A DNA stretch of 64,000 bases from Parapristionchus giblindavisi (GCA_943737045.1 CALSFV010000281.1:75001-139000); one strand, 5' to 3'; numbered from the stretch's first letter, positions 9,309-21,835 are shown. The notes: a model not told the origin generated them from the sequence alone. Translations and numbers: made by a program.

Positions 9309-11475
9309 TCACTGTTGAGTGTATCATGCACTCATTACTATGGCTAGATGATCAGATGGGGCCACTCGTGATGGGAGGGCAGTGTGTCGATAGACCTGTA
9401 ATGTTCATGTTTCAATCAATTCATATACTCCCAAGGCGGCAATCGGAGGCAATATAATTATGGCCTTGTGACAATAGTACACTTATAATCGAGCAATGAT
9501 AGTGTGCATTTTTGTATTCAATCATCCAATCAATAATACCACCATACCTCTTTTCTACTAGGTTGTTCAATCACTTTCACTCTTTCCACTCCATTAGCCC
9601 AGATATAATCGATACATCCATCGAAGCCGCAATTCTGAGAATATTATCAATTGATCTTTGATGGACGATCAATAATTCATTTTGCGATAATTAGTAAAAA
9701 CAAAATGATATTACAATTCCTTCGCAATGCTCGCTATTCTAATAGCCATGAAACATGAAATTGCCATGTTGTCAAAGCACAAATTCCCCAACACCACACA
9801 CCTTTCCATCCTTATCCGTATAGGCTGTACAATTGGTGAATGGAGGAGTGTCAGAGATGTTCTTCAGTTGGAGATCATACGGTAACTGAAAATCGAAAAT
9901 GCCCTTTCATTGATCTTTGATATCCTTTATATCATATCCGAGTGTCCTTCTCGCGTGATTGTTCGAGGTGGAGTCTTAGCTTCCGCAGTTGGAGACTGTA
10001 GGCATATACCGTAACGGTCGCACCCTCGAGGAGGAGTTCCCAATACTCGACTCCCCGTGCCGAATACCAGATGTACACCATCACTTTTTGGCGGTGAAAA
10101 TCGGGTTTGGGGGCATCTGCTGGCTATTCGTGATCACCGAACCAGTCTCTTCGTAATCATAGAACATCCACTTTTCATCACAGGTTATAACGTCTACCAG
10201 CCAAGCATTCCGACGACGTAGAGTTAGAAAAGTCGTTGTCATGTCCTGTCGGCGATCCTTGTCGTAGTCGGCTAGGACGTGGGGTAGACATCTTCCCTAT
10301 TTTCACTTATTTCCGAGAGTGTGAAGGCCATGTACCACAGTGCTCTGGTTGACCCCAAGTGCCATTGCAGCATCACCGGTATCGGGATACGGATCAGCCT
10401 CTTCCTCTTTGAGCAATCGATCGAGGTCCACCTCCGATAGTCGACTGGGTTGGTCTTCATCTTCGATTGAAAAGTCCTGTTTCGCGAATTTGACGACCCA
10501 CTTTCTCACCGCTGTTACGTGAGGTACATGTGAGGGGTACACCTCTGCTAGGCCATGTTGAAAGTCAGGGCGTTTCAAGCCCAAGAGGAAGAGGAATAAA
10601 ATAACGTTGAGAATTTGAATTCCGTCGGAGGCGAAATAGGTTTTCTCGCCTGGAGGACACGCGGGAACTGAATCGAAAACAACCGCAGGATGTTCGAGGG
10701 ACAGCCTATCTAGTGTAAACAGCATGGATGCATGCAATAACAACAGAGCAAAAACGAGGCGACTGAAGTTGGGACAAAAAAACGAGCGTTACTTATGAAT
10801 TCACCTAATAAAAGAGTTTTCTCATATTCTTCTTTTTGAAAACTGAACATATGGTCATGGGATCAATGGCTAAATGATTGACGACAAGTCCATGCATATC
10901 TCCAAAATGCTTCTACAGTATCTCTCGGCATACTGTACTCCTCTGAAGGATCTACAGTATGCCCAAATCTACCGTACCTCAAATCGTGCACCTCCCATTT
11001 TCTCATCCATCTTCCAGCATGCGTCATCCTCCTCCACCAATCCTCTCGACAGTAACTGGTACACCGATCCGCAGGTTGTACTGTTGAGGTCCGCGCCCAA
11101 GAGGACGCGTACGCGACGCGTTCCGCTCGCGGAAGCGGTCGAGACGCGTGCGGCGATTTCGCGAACCACCAGAAGCACTTTTGTTAGTTCACAGTTATCA
11201 TTTTAAATCTTATTATTATTATTAATAATATTAATTGTCAGCTCAACTGCAAAAACGCCGTACAGCTTTGAAAATTTCCCATTTTCTTAAACCAGGCAGT
11301 ATCTGGTTTCATCCCCTATATATCTCTCATAATCAGTCGTTCAATATAGTGTGCTTATATTAATATTATCGTGACAAATATTCCAATTAACATGTTCATG
11401 TCGTGGATTGTGATGAAGATGAGTGGTGACAGAGATGATGACGTCATTTGTGATAGAATCAGCCAATTCGATCAT
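9309..11475 (-). pseudogene. pde-12: pde-12-like fragment, copy 3 (left arm of palindrome 1)
   Basis: Exons read right to left: P0 (about 11388-11475, donor GT lost), P1 (10978-about 11178, first codons replaced, retains LLGADLNSTTCGSV), P2 (9802-9885, intact), P3 (9548-9634, intact) and Plast (9309-9395, with TGA for Arg near the end). A truncated mariner occupies the P1-P2 intron. Its mirror copy at 18055-20259 shares the same lesions, so these predate the inverted duplication. Confidence 0.8.
9930..10808 (-). mobile_element. mariner, 3'-deleted (left arm)
   Basis: Right end has the 30-bp-plus TIR (TTAGGTGAATTCATAAGTAA). The minus strand encodes the transposase N-terminal helix-turn-helix region: DPYPDTGDAAMALGVNQSTV preceded by LSEVDLDRLLKEEEA. 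The left ~390 bp including the other TIR is deleted at a junction with ATAT microhomology near 9930. Compared with the 1258 bp copy at 53172-54429 it lacks one end and cannot move by itself. Confidence 0.85.
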
Positions 11476-11939
11476 CTATAGTAAATTAATAATTATTAGA
11501 CTGTACTTAGACTAATATATGTTATGCAATCATTGTAATTTTTATCCCAGTATCTCAAGGTTTGAGTTTCTGGCCAATTCGACATGCTGATCTACAAGGA
11601 TGATTATATAAGAAATCTTGTGAGGGCGCGGAAAATGTATGCAGGCAATGCCAATCAATTCCAATTCTACTACTTAAGAATTCTTGAAAAAATCAATCGA
11701 TACTCACATGTAAATGCAAGAGTGGTTCTTTTTTATCTGATGTTGAAGTTTGCTATATATTTTTTATTATTCTTTCATATTTTCAAAATTTTAAATTTTC
11801 ATTTTGTCATTCATAGGATGTATTCCACTATGTAGTTGAGCGCCCTATGAAGTTTTCGACCTATCCTCATCTGGTAAATATTGCTTGAAATACTACATTG
11901 GGTTAATGATTGATTGATTATACCTTTCCATATTTCCAG
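11476..11939. other. Spacer between pde-12 and dnj-10 fragments
   Basis: AT-rich. 11584-11835 is open but unlike any family I know. GATTTACAT-type sequence near 11711 on the minus strand weakly resembles the donor end of pde-12 exon Pm1, so it may be decayed pde-12 sequence. Confidence 0.3.
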
Positions 11940-13028
11940 ACAGCAAATGTTCGTGTAGTCGAGAACTGCAACAAGTGGTTTGTTGATTTATTATTGATTT
12001 TTCGTTTTAATGATGTTTTAAATATTGATCTATTTTTGAATGAATCTAGTGCGCTAGATGTAGTCTCGGCCACTATCTTGAATCTCGAACAGTAAGCATT
12101 TTAGTCGGTGGTGCCCGATTTTCTCCACTAATGAATACGATGTTTCTACCGTAACCTCTTCCTATTCAGGTCTCGTGTCCCTACTGTAACGGTACGGGAA
12201 TGCAGACGCAGAAGCTGCAGGGTGGATACTTCTATCAACAACCGTGCACGAGATGCTCTGGTAGTGGACAGTACAATAAGAACCTATGTCAGGTACGGTG
12301 GAGATGTTGGTTACTATAAGGGAAGTACGGTAGAAATGTTGGTTACTGTAGGGGAGTACGGTAGTCTGGATTGTAAAAAAAACATGGTGATGATGATGAT
12401 TTCAGGAATGCGAAGGCCATGGTCGAACGGTGCAACGACGATAGATCAGCCTGCAGGTTTGATGTTTCACGAGGATTATTTATTCACTCATTCAATTAAT
12501 ACCATAATTATACTTTGCCACGTGAAAGCGAAAAATGTATGTTCGTTTAGATTTGGGCCGGTACACACGACAAGGAGACTATTCGATATCAGACTGGAAA
12601 GGTTCATTTTTTGTTCAATAACTCCTGTAACCTGTAACTCATCGAACTTCATAAATTCTTTTCTTTTACTACTCATTTGCGAAACGTGAATTCAGCTGTT
12701 ATCTTGGTAGATTGTTTGGAGACAAAATTGGGGCGATTATAATTGTAAGAATAATAGTAATAGTAATAATAAATATAGATAAATAAATTATAATTATAAT
12801 TATAAAATATTTGGAGACGCTCGTCCATTTCAACGTCGCCCGATCAAACAAATTCACGAGAAGTGGAGATGATATCAACATTGATGTCAATGTAAGTTTA
12901 TTGATTATTTATTTTATCTTTAGAATTTATTGATTGATTCTTCAGATTACGGTAGCACAAGCGATCCTCAGGGGTAAGGTGCTTGTCCCTGGCATCTACG
13001 AGGATACCAGCATTCAGGTCTCACCCGG
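11940..13028 (+). pseudogene. dnj-10: dnj-10-like central exons, copy 4 (left arm)
   Basis: Carries the DnaJ zinc-finger and C-terminal domain exons. D1 (11940-11977) breaks off after ENCNK. D2 (12170-12292) is intact: CPYCNGTG, LQGGYFYQQ and CTRCSGSG are two CxxCxGxG zinc motifs. D3 (12406-12456) encodes ECEGHGRTVQRR but has TAG at 12442-12444 where the family has Gln. D4 (12551-12601) encodes AGTHDKETIRYQTGK. D5 (12817-12891) encodes HFNVARSNKFTRSGDDI with a six-base in-frame deletion. D6 (12946-13028) encodes ITVAQAIL and VPGIYEDTSIQVSPG, then is cut by a rearrangement into pde-12 P1. Its mirror carries the same stop. Confidence 0.85.
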
Positions 13029-13129
13029 AGAAATTTTCTGAAGAGAACATTTCTGAAGTACTCGTACAGTATCTCTCGGCATACTGTACGTCTCTAAAGG
13101 ATCTACAATATCTCCCAAATCTACCGTAC

Positions 13130-13557
13130 CTCAAATCGTGCACCTCCCATTTTCTCATCCATCTTCCAGCATGGATCATCCTCCTCCACAACTCCACTCG
13201 ACAGTAACTGGTACAGAACGAACATTTCATTTTATGATAAAAAAATAGATGTATGTTCAAATAACCGCGCGCCAGGACAATTACAATTCCATCATAATTC
13301 CCACTATTCTAATAGCAACGAAACATGAAATTGCCTTGTAGTTAGTTCATACGCGGCAGGCATTGTCGCTAGCCCCAGATTTTTTAGACCCACCAGATTT
13401 AGCCAAAATTCAGTCAAAAATAAAAAAAAGAGTAGGTAGGAAGTCCAGAAGAAGAAAACCCGATTTTAATTTCCAGCGTCAAAGATTGCCCACGAATGCA
13501 TGGTTAAAGTTCAAATTCCCCAATAGCACGCACCTTTCCCTCCTTATCCGTATAAAA
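13130..13557 (-). pseudogene. pde-12: pde-12 P1 and P2 scraps
   Basis: 13130-13214 is the 3' third of P1 (VVEEDDPCWKMDEKMGGARF), cut at its left by fusion to dnj-10 D6. About 13532-13557 is the start of a P2-like segment. 13370-13500 resembles a dnj-10 D7-D8 intron. Confidence 0.6.
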
Positions 13558-13695
13558 CACGCTGAGAAAATCGACATAGGTGCGGTATCGATGAAAAATA
13601 GATTTTTTTGTTTTATGTATGATAATTACAGGCTCCATGAGTGTAGTTCACTGGTACTTGGAAATTCCTTCCAATTGAAAATTCGCTTCAGGGGG

Positions 13696-14255
13696 TGACC
13701 ACACAACGATTTGGCGCCTTTTCCTAAATGGTTTATTTCGAATCCAATCAATGCTTTAAACCTTACCACCCTTGAGAAACGACGTTCTATTGCTGATTTG
13801 TTTTTTATATACAATTCTTTAAATAGGAATTATGAATTTGATGATTCTTTTATGTATTCTAAAATTCCTCTCTATCGTAGTCATCGCTTTTCACATCACC
13901 CATTCCGTATAACCATACCATATAATATCCCCAGTACCAAGACAACCTGTGCAAGTAGAGTAATTCATATCTGGAATAGTCTTCCCACTGATATCGTTAC
14001 ATCTTCTCCTATTCGTTTTAAATCTTTCCTTAATTCTGTTGAGATTGATCCCCTGTTGCCCTGCACACTTCTACGTCATTTATAATTATTCCACCCCATA
14101 CATCATTTCCCCATTTCCCACCCCATTTCCCTGCTGCCTTCAACCGATTCGCTGATAACGCGACGGACCTCCATCGACCTATATTTATTACATATCTGTG
14201 CTATTGTTCATTTGTTATGATGGAAATAAAGAAAGAAAGAAAGAAAAGAAAGAAA
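13696..14255 (+). mobile_element. 5'-truncated LINE, reverse transcriptase C-terminus
   Basis: The 13711-14085 frame ends with CASRVIHIWNSLPTDIVTSS then FKSFLNSVE, the C-terminal block of many CR1/RTE-type non-LTR retrotransposons (R.I.WN.LP..V). It is followed by a ~115 bp 3' UTR with GCGACGGACCTCCATCGACC and a tail ATGGAAATAAAGAAAGAAAG. Only the last 124 residues remain, consistent with incomplete reverse transcription. The mirror is at 15275-15834. Confidence 0.75.
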
Positions 14256-14819
14256 TCGATTCGGGAGTGGGTGCAGTCGACTCCTTGGCTAATTCTAAGA
14301 AACTATTGTCAAGGTGATTTTTTTGATCACCGGTCAACGAAGGTTGGAAATGGGAATTATCGAAAAAAATTTTACATTAAATTAATTCTCACTATTTTCC
14401 CATAGCCCAGGTAAATTTTTTATTTGCTCAATATCTTCTACATATTATATTACACCTTTAGTTTAAAATTGATAATTTTTAAAAAAAGGTGAAATTTGTA
14501 AACGAATCGTTTTTGTAACGACTAACTGAATTGTGGTGTGCTCCTACAGTAATCCCTAATCAGTTACTTTGTTTTTTTTCTCGCTAGTTTTAAGCATATT
14601 TTCAGCGCTTTGCTTTACAATGTTAGAGGTATATGATTATTCTGCACCATCGGAGTATATCTGGATTACATTACTGATCGTACTTGTACTGTAAATTTTA
14701 CTCACTTTCGTATCCGAACCAGCTTGCGAACTAGTTACCATACTCATGTCATTTCGTACTTTTTCTTCTCGGTTTTATAGACTGATCAGAGAATTAGAGA
14801 GAACACGTAAATTACAGTA
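14256..14819. other. Palindrome 1 inner arm and centre
   Basis: 14256-14700 and its inverse from about 14820 flank a ~120 bp unpaired spacer. No gene seen. Contains GTACAAGTACGATCAG-type sequence repeated in inverse on either side. Confidence 0.6.
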
Positions 14820-15274
14820 CAGATACAGTACAAGTACGATCAGTAATGTAATCTCCAGATATACCTTGCAGTTGCACTCCGATGGTGCAGAATAATCATA
14901 TACCTATATACATTGTAAAGAAAAGCGCTGAAAATATGCTTAAAAATAGCGAAAAAACCAAATTAACTGATTAGGGATTACTGTAGGAGCACACCACAAT
15001 TCAGTTAGTCGTTACAAAAACGATTCGTTTACAAATTTCACCTTTTTTTAAAAATTATCAATTTTAAATTAAAGGTGTAATATAATATGTAGAAGATATT
15101 GAGCAAATAAAAAATTTACCTGGGCTATGGGAAAATAGTGAGAATTAATTTAATGTAAAATTTTTTTCGAAAATTCCCATTTCCAACCTTCGTTGACCGA
15201 TGATCAAAAAAATCACCTTGACAATAGTTTCTTAGAATTAGCCAAGGAGTCGACTGCACCCACTCCCGAATCGA

Positions 15275-15834
15275 TTTCTTTCTTTTCTTTCTTTCTTTCT
15301 TTATTTCCATCATAACAAATGAACAATAGAACAGATATGTAATAAATATAGGTCGATGGAGGTCCGTCGCGTTATCAGCGAATCGGTTGAAGGCAGCAGG
15401 GAAATGGGGTGGGAAATGGGGAAATGATGTATGGGGTGGAATAATTATAAATGACGTAGAAGTGTGCAGGGCAACAGGGGATCAATCTCAACAGAATTAA
15501 GGAAAGATTTAAAACGAATAGGAGAAGATGTAACGATATCAGTGGGAAGACTATTCCAGATATGAATTACTCTACTTGCACAGGTTGTCTTGGTACTGGG
15601 GATATTATATGGTATGGTTATACGGAATGGGTGATGTGAAAAGCGATGACTACGATAGAGAGGAATTTTAGAATACATAAAAGAATCATCAAATTCATAA
15701 TTCCTATTTAAAGAATTGTATATAAAAAACAAATCAGCAATAGAACGTCGTTTCTCAAGGGTGGTAAGGTTTAAAGCATTGATTGGATTCGAAATAAACC
15801 ATTTAGGAAAAGGCGCCAAATCGTTGTGTGGTCA
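15275..15834 (-). mobile_element. 5'-truncated LINE, right-arm copy
   Basis: Mirror of 13696-14255 with an identical predicted peptide (15445-15819). The A/T-rich tail is TTTCTTTCTTTATTTCCATC. Confidence 0.75.
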
Positions 15835-16501
15835 CCCCCTGAAGCGAATTTTCAATTGGAAGGAATTTCCAAGTACCAGTGAACTACACTCATGGAGCCT
15901 GTAATTATCATACATAAAACAAAAAAATCTATTTTTCATCGATACCGCACCTATGTCGATTTTCTCAGCGTGTTTTATACGGATAAGGAGGGAAAGGTGC
16001 GTGCTATTGGGGAATTTGAACTTTAACCATGCATTCGTGGGCAATCTTTGACGCTGGAAATTAAAATCGGGTTTTCTTCTTCTGGACTTCCTACCTACTC
16101 TTTTTTTTATTTTTGACTGAATTTTGGCTAAATCTGGTGGGTCTAAAAAATCTGGGGCTAGCGACAATGCCTGCCGCGTATGAACTAACTACAAGGCAAT
16201 TTCATGTTTCGTTGCTATTAGAATAGTGGGAATTATGATGGAATTGTAATTGTCCTGGCGCGCGGTTATTTGAACATACATCTATTTTTTTATCATAAAA
16301 TGAAATGTTCGTTCTGTACCAGTTACTGTCGAGTGGAGTTGTGGAGGAGGATGATCCATGCTGGAAGATGGATGAGAAAATGGGAGGTGCACGATTTGAG
16401 GTACGGTAGATTTGGGAGATATTGTAGATCCTTTAGAGACGTACAGTATGCCGAGAGATACTGTACGAGTACTTCAGAAATGTTCTCTTCAGAAAATTTC
16501 T

Positions 16502-17590
16502 CCGGGTGAGACCTGAATGCTGGTATCCTCGTAGATGCCAGGGACAAGCACCTTACCCCTGAGGATCGCTTGTGCTACCGTAATCTGAAGAATCAATCAA
16601 TAAATTCTAAAGATAAAATAAATAATCAATAAACTTACATTGACATCAATGTTGATATCATCTCCACTTCTCGTGAATTTGTTTGATCGGGCGACGTTGA
16701 AATGGACGAGCGTCTCCAAATATTTTATAATTATAATTATAATTTATTTATCTATATTTATTATTACTATTACTATTATTCTTACAATTATAATCGCCCC
16801 AATTTTGTCTCCAAACAATCTACCAAGATAACAGCTGAATTCACGTTTCGCAAATGAGTAATAAAAGAAAAGAATTTATGAAGTTCGATGAGTTACAGGT
16901 TACAGGAGTTATTGAACAAAAAATGAACCTTTCCAGTCTGATATCGAATAGTCTCCTTGTCGTGTGTACCGGCCCAAATCTAAACGAACATACATTTTTC
17001 GCTTTCACGTGGCAAAGTATAATTATGGTATTAATTGAATGAGTGAATAAATAATCCTCGTGAAACATCAAACCTGCAGGCTGATCTATCGTCGTTGCAC
17101 CGTTCGACCATGGCCTTCGCATTCCTGAAATCATCATCATCACCATGTTTTTTTTACAATCCAGACTACCGTACTCCCCTACAGTAACCAACATTTCTAC
17201 CGTACTTCCCTTATAGTAACCAACATCTCCACCGTACCTGACATAGGTTCTTATTGTACTGTCCACTACCAGAGCATCTCGTGCACGGTTGTTGATAGAA
17301 GTATCCACCCTGCAGCTTCTGCGTCTGCATTCCCGTACCGTTACAGTAGGGACACGAGACCTGAATAGGAAGAGGTTACGGTAGAAACATCGTATTCATT
17401 AGTGGAGAAAATCGGGCACCACCGACTAAAATGCTTACTGTTCGAGATTCAAGATAGTGGCCGAGACTACATCTAGCGCACTAGATTCATTCAAAAATAG
17501 ATCAATATTTAAAACATCATTAAAACGAAAAATCAATAATAAATCAACAAACCACTTGTTGCAGTTCTCGACTACACGAACATTTGCTGT
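16502..17590 (-). pseudogene. dnj-10: dnj-10-like central exons, right-arm copy
   Basis: Mirror of 11940-13028: D6 16502-16584, D5 16639-16713, D4 16929-16979, D3 17074-17124, D2 17238-17360, D1 remnant 17553-17590. The zinc-finger cysteines in D2 are intact, and D3 carries the same premature TAG as the left arm. The stop therefore predates the inverted duplication. Confidence 0.85.
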
Positions 17591-18054
17591 CTGGAAATAT
17601 GGAAAGGTATAATCAATCAATCATTAACCCAATGTAGTATTTCAAGCAATATTTACCAGATGAGGATAGGTCGAAAACTTCATAGGGCGCTCAACTACAT
17701 AGTGGAATACATCCTATGAATGACAAAATGAAAATTGAAAATTTTGAAAATATGAAAGAATAATAAAAAATATATAGCAAACTTCAACATCAGATAAAAA
17801 AGAACCACTCTTGCATTTACATGTGAGTATCGATTGATTTTTTCAAGAATTCTTAAGTAGTAGAATTGGAATTGATTGGCATTGCCTGCATACATTTTCC
17901 GCGCCCTCACAAGATTTCTTATATAATCATCCTTGTAGATCAGCATGTCGAATTGGCCAGAAACTCAAACCTTGAGATACTGGGATAAAAATTACAATGA
18001 TTGCATAACATATATTAGTCTAAGTACAGTCTAATAATTGTTAATTTACTATAG

Positions 18055-20259
18055 ATGATCGAATTGGCTGATTCTATCACAAATGACGTCATCATCTCTG
18101 TCACCACTCATCTTCATCACAATCCACGACATGAACATGTTAATTGGAATATTTGTCACGATAATATTAATATAAGCACACTATATTGAACGACTGATTA
18201 TGAGAGATATATAGGGGATGAAACCAGATACTGCCTGGTTTAAGAAAATGGGAAATTTTCAAAGCTGTACGGCGTTTTTGCAGTTGAGCTGACAATTAAT
18301 ATTATTAATAATAATAATAAGATTTAAAATGATAACTGTGAACTAACAAAAGTGCTTCTGGTGGTTCGCGAAATCGCCGCACGCGTCTCGACCGCTTCCG
18401 CGAGTGGAACGCGTCGCGTACGCGTCCTCTTGGGCGCGGACCTCAACAGTACACCCTGCGGATCGGTGTACCAGTTACTGTCGAGAGGATTGGTGGAGGA
18501 GGATGACGCATGCTGGAAGATGGATGAGAAAATGGGAGGTGCACGATTTGAGGTACGGTAGATTTGGGCATACTGTAGATCCTTCAGAGGAGTACAGTAT
18601 GCCGAGAGATACTGTAGAAGCATTTTGGAGATATGCATGGACTTGTCGTCAATCATTTAGCCATTGATCCCATGACCATATGTTCAGTTTTCAAAAAGAA
18701 GAATATGAGAAAACTCTTTTATTAGGTGAATTCATAAGTAACGCTCGTTTTTTTGTCCCAACTTCAGTCGCCTCGTTTTTGCTCTGTTGTTATTGCATGC
18801 ATCCATGCTGTTTAGACTAGATAGGCTGTCCCTCGAACATCCTGCGGTTGTTTTCGATTCAGTTCCCGCGTGTCCTCCAGGCGAGAAAACCTATTTCGCC
18901 TCCGACGGAATTCAAATTCTCAACGTTATTTTATTCCTCTTCCTCTTGGGCTTGAAACGCCCTGACTTTCAACATGGCCTAGCAGAGGTGTACCCCTCAC
19001 ATGTGCCTCAAGAAATAGCAGTGAGAAAGTGAGTCTTCAAATTCAAGAAACAGGATTTTTCCCTCGAAGATGAAGACCAACCCAGTCGACTATCGGAGGT
19101 GGACCTCGATCGATTGCTCAAAGAGGAAGAGGCTGATCCGTATCCCGATACCGGTGATGCTGCAATGGCACTTGGGGTCAACCAGAGCACTGTGGTACAT
19201 GGCCTTCACACTCTCGGAAATAAGTGAAAATAGGGAAGATGTCTACCCCACGTCCTAGCCGACTACGACAAGGATCGCCGACTGGATATGGCAAAGACTT
19301 TTCTCACTCTACGTCGTCGGAATGCTTGGCTGGTAGACGTTATAACCTGTGATGAAAAGTGGATGTTCTATGATTACGAAGAGACTGGTTCGGTGATCAT
19401 ACCATACCGTACCCATACCGTACTCGGCACTTATTTCCGGAATTTACCCCATTTATCACGAAGGGATTCACAAACTGCCGGGTAGAAGGCAGAATGTGAC
19501 CGATACGAATGGAAAATATTTCTAAAATTCTCCTTGTTTTGTTACATTTTTGTGACAATTTTTTTTTGGAAAGCGAAAAACGAGCGTTACTTATGAATTC
19601 ACCTAATAGACGCAATTATATCTTGATTTCTTGCCTTTCAAAGGATATCAAAGATCAATGAAAGGGCATTTTCGATTTTCAGTTACCGTATGATCTCCAA
19701 CTGAAGAACATCTCTGACACTCCTCCATTCACCAATTGTACAGCCTATACGGATAAGGATGGAAAGGTGTGTGGTGTTGGGGAATTTGTGCTTTGACAAC
19801 ATGGCAATTTCATGTTTCATGGCTATTAGAATAGCGAGCATTGCGAAGGAATTGTAATATCATTTTGTTTTTACTAATTATCGCAAAATGAATTATTGAT
19901 CGTCCATCAAAGATCAATTGATAATATTCTCAGAATTGCGGCTTCGATGGATGTATCGATTATATCTGGGCTAATGGAGTGGAAAGAGTGAAAGTGATTG
20001 AACAACCTAGTAGAAAAGAGGTATGGTGGTATTATTGATTGGATGATTGAATACAAAAATGCACACTATCATTGCTCGATTATAAGTGTACTATTGTCAC
20101 AAGGCCATAATTATATTGCCTCCGATTGCCGCCTTGGGAGTATATGAATTGATTGAAACATGAACATTACAGGTCTATCGACACACTGCCCTCCCATCAC
20201 CAGTGGCCCCATCTGATCATCTAGCCATAGTAATGAGTGCATGATACACTCAACAGTGA
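18055..20259 (+). pseudogene. pde-12: pde-12-like fragment, right-arm copy
   Basis: P0 18055-18142, P1 18352-18552 (LLGADLNSTPCGSV, so the Asn-Ser-Thr-Pro block is better kept than in the left arm), mariner in the intron, P2 19683-19766, P3 19934-20020, Plast 20173-20259 with SDHLAIV and the early TGA. The P0 donor is missing as in the left arm. Confidence 0.8.
18722..19606 (+). mobile_element. mariner with internal deletion (right arm)
   Basis: Both TIRs (TTAGGTGAATTCATAAGTAA) and flanking TA are present. The plus strand encodes the helix-turn-helix region and, further on, the catalytic segment VITCDEKWMFYD (first Asp of the mariner DDD triad). About 390 bp is deleted after GGTTCGGTGATCA, removing the rest of the catalytic core. 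It is 885 bp instead of 1258 bp and is mobile only in trans, if at all. Confidence 0.9.
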
Positions 20260-20783
20260 CCTTAAGTACTTACTTATCGACTTACGCCTTAAGCCTTAGT
20301 GTCTTAGTGGATTAAGTACTAAGTATATCGATTGAATTGTATCAATTAATGTTCGTTCCTGTGATCTAACCCCCTGTACGAGTATTTCTATAGGCAATTT
20401 GTATATTATTTATTGATTTATTGATCGATAAAGACTAATTGAGAGAGAAATAATGTATTTTTATCTCTATAACATTCGCAACAACAAAACGGGGTAACAA
20501 TTTCGAGTAATTCATTTGCTATTCATACATTTATCTACGGATCTATCATTGAAAAATCAATCAATAAATGAACAAACAACTATTTAGGATAATGATTTAA
20601 TGGCCTCACAATCGATAAAGAAGACAAAATCGATATATTTATTAAAAATTCAATTTGTCTAACACATATTTGGATGAGGATGAATCAAGGGTGCACAAGG
20701 ATACAGAGAAGGGAAGAAGAGATATTAATATGAGATCCAATAATCAATAAATCATATTGATCGATCGATAAAACGTAGATACA

Positions 20784-21835
20784 CTATGAGCTAGAAGCCT
20801 TCTTCTCCTTTCCCTTCTCGCCTTCGGACGCCTCACTCTTATCCTCACTCTTCGACGGATTTGCAATCAGTCAAACTTCGATGGTGGTTCTACAGATTCC
20901 CATTGAGCAGAGGTTCACTGTCTAGAACCTAATGGCCGAAAAAGTGAATCTCGCCGCTACTAATAACTACATATTTCTAATTTACAAATATCTCATTTCA
21001 TGGGTTTTTCATGTTTATTATGATCTATATCTTTTTCATTCAATTAAAGCTAGTTTCCAGAAGTCTCAAGTCAACGAATCAATCAATAATCTACCATCAT
21101 CCGAATATGCTCCTTTTGATCTTGCCTAACCACCCGTCTTCCTCTTCTGTCGTGCCTGCAAACAAGGATATTTCGCTGGTTTTTAAGGAAATCATGGAAA
21201 GTGGTCGATAGTAAAGATCGATATATGCGACACTTTCGTGTTTACACGCACAATCTACCGTACGACAGAGATCAAAGATCAAATATGAGATCAAAGATCA
21301 AATACGAGTTCAAAGATCAAAGAAAAAGTACGAACCTTGTTCGTGTTTCTCAGTCGTTTTCTGTTCACTCTTAACATTACTCTTCTCATTCTCCTTCTTC
21401 ATCTTCTCTTCTTCTTCTTCTTCTTCTTTGTTCATCTTCTTATCCTTCTCCTCTTCCTCTTCCATTCCCCGTACCGTACCCGTTTTCGGTTTATCGATCT
21501 TTGCCCATTCCTTCATCAATCGGCGTTGCTCCACGTTCAGGTATCTGAAGGAGACACGTCAACTTTACCGACACGAATTACCATACTAGACAGGACCCAC
21601 TCGGTTTCAGCAGCCGTCAAACTCGATATAGCCAAAATTAGCATAGAACGATACTACCCGCTAATTTCATGATTCAACCATTTCAAAAAGGATGCAACTA
21701 GATAGAGTGTTATTAATACAATCGGATCGTGAAAAATCAATAATCAATACTTACTTTGGTACATTGATGCGCACGTTGATGTATTGATCGTCGGCACCCC
21801 ATGCATTCGCCCGTTTAACGCCTTTGCCGGTGAGT
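20784..21835 (-). pseudogene. dnj-10: dnj-10-like 3' fragment, copy 5 (D7 to D9b)
   Basis: D7 21755-21835 intact (GVKRANAWGADDQYINVRIN). D8 21336-21544 is 209 nt with an enlarged Glu/Lys tract, still in frame. D9a 21097-21155 encodes EEEDGWLGKIKRSIFG-stop. D9b is about 20784-20860, but its acceptor reads TTGCAA, so the alternative end should not be spliced. D1 to D6 are absent; left of D7 the sequence passes into the D6-D7 intron and then pde-12 P1. Confidence 0.85.

Larger units (their letters stand above)
9930..14700. repeat. Palindrome 1, left arm
   Basis: About 4.77 kb repeated in inverse at about 14820-19600 (coordinates sum to 29530). Translated segments in the two arms differ by only a few residues. 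The spacer is only ~120 bp. Lower-order inverted similarity extends outward to about 9.0 and 20.6 kb. Confidence 0.9.
14820..19600. repeat. Palindrome 1, right arm
   Basis: Inverse copy of about 9930-14700. The arms differ by rare substitutions and by different deletions in the mariner. Confidence 0.9.

Noticed and set aside
10340..10522. Small plus-strand frames opposite the mariner transposase
   Set aside because: Shadow of the transposase coding strand.
11584..11835. Real 83-codon gene
   Set aside because: No similarity to a known family, AT-rich composition, and it lies in intergenic or decayed pde-12 sequence in both palindrome arms.
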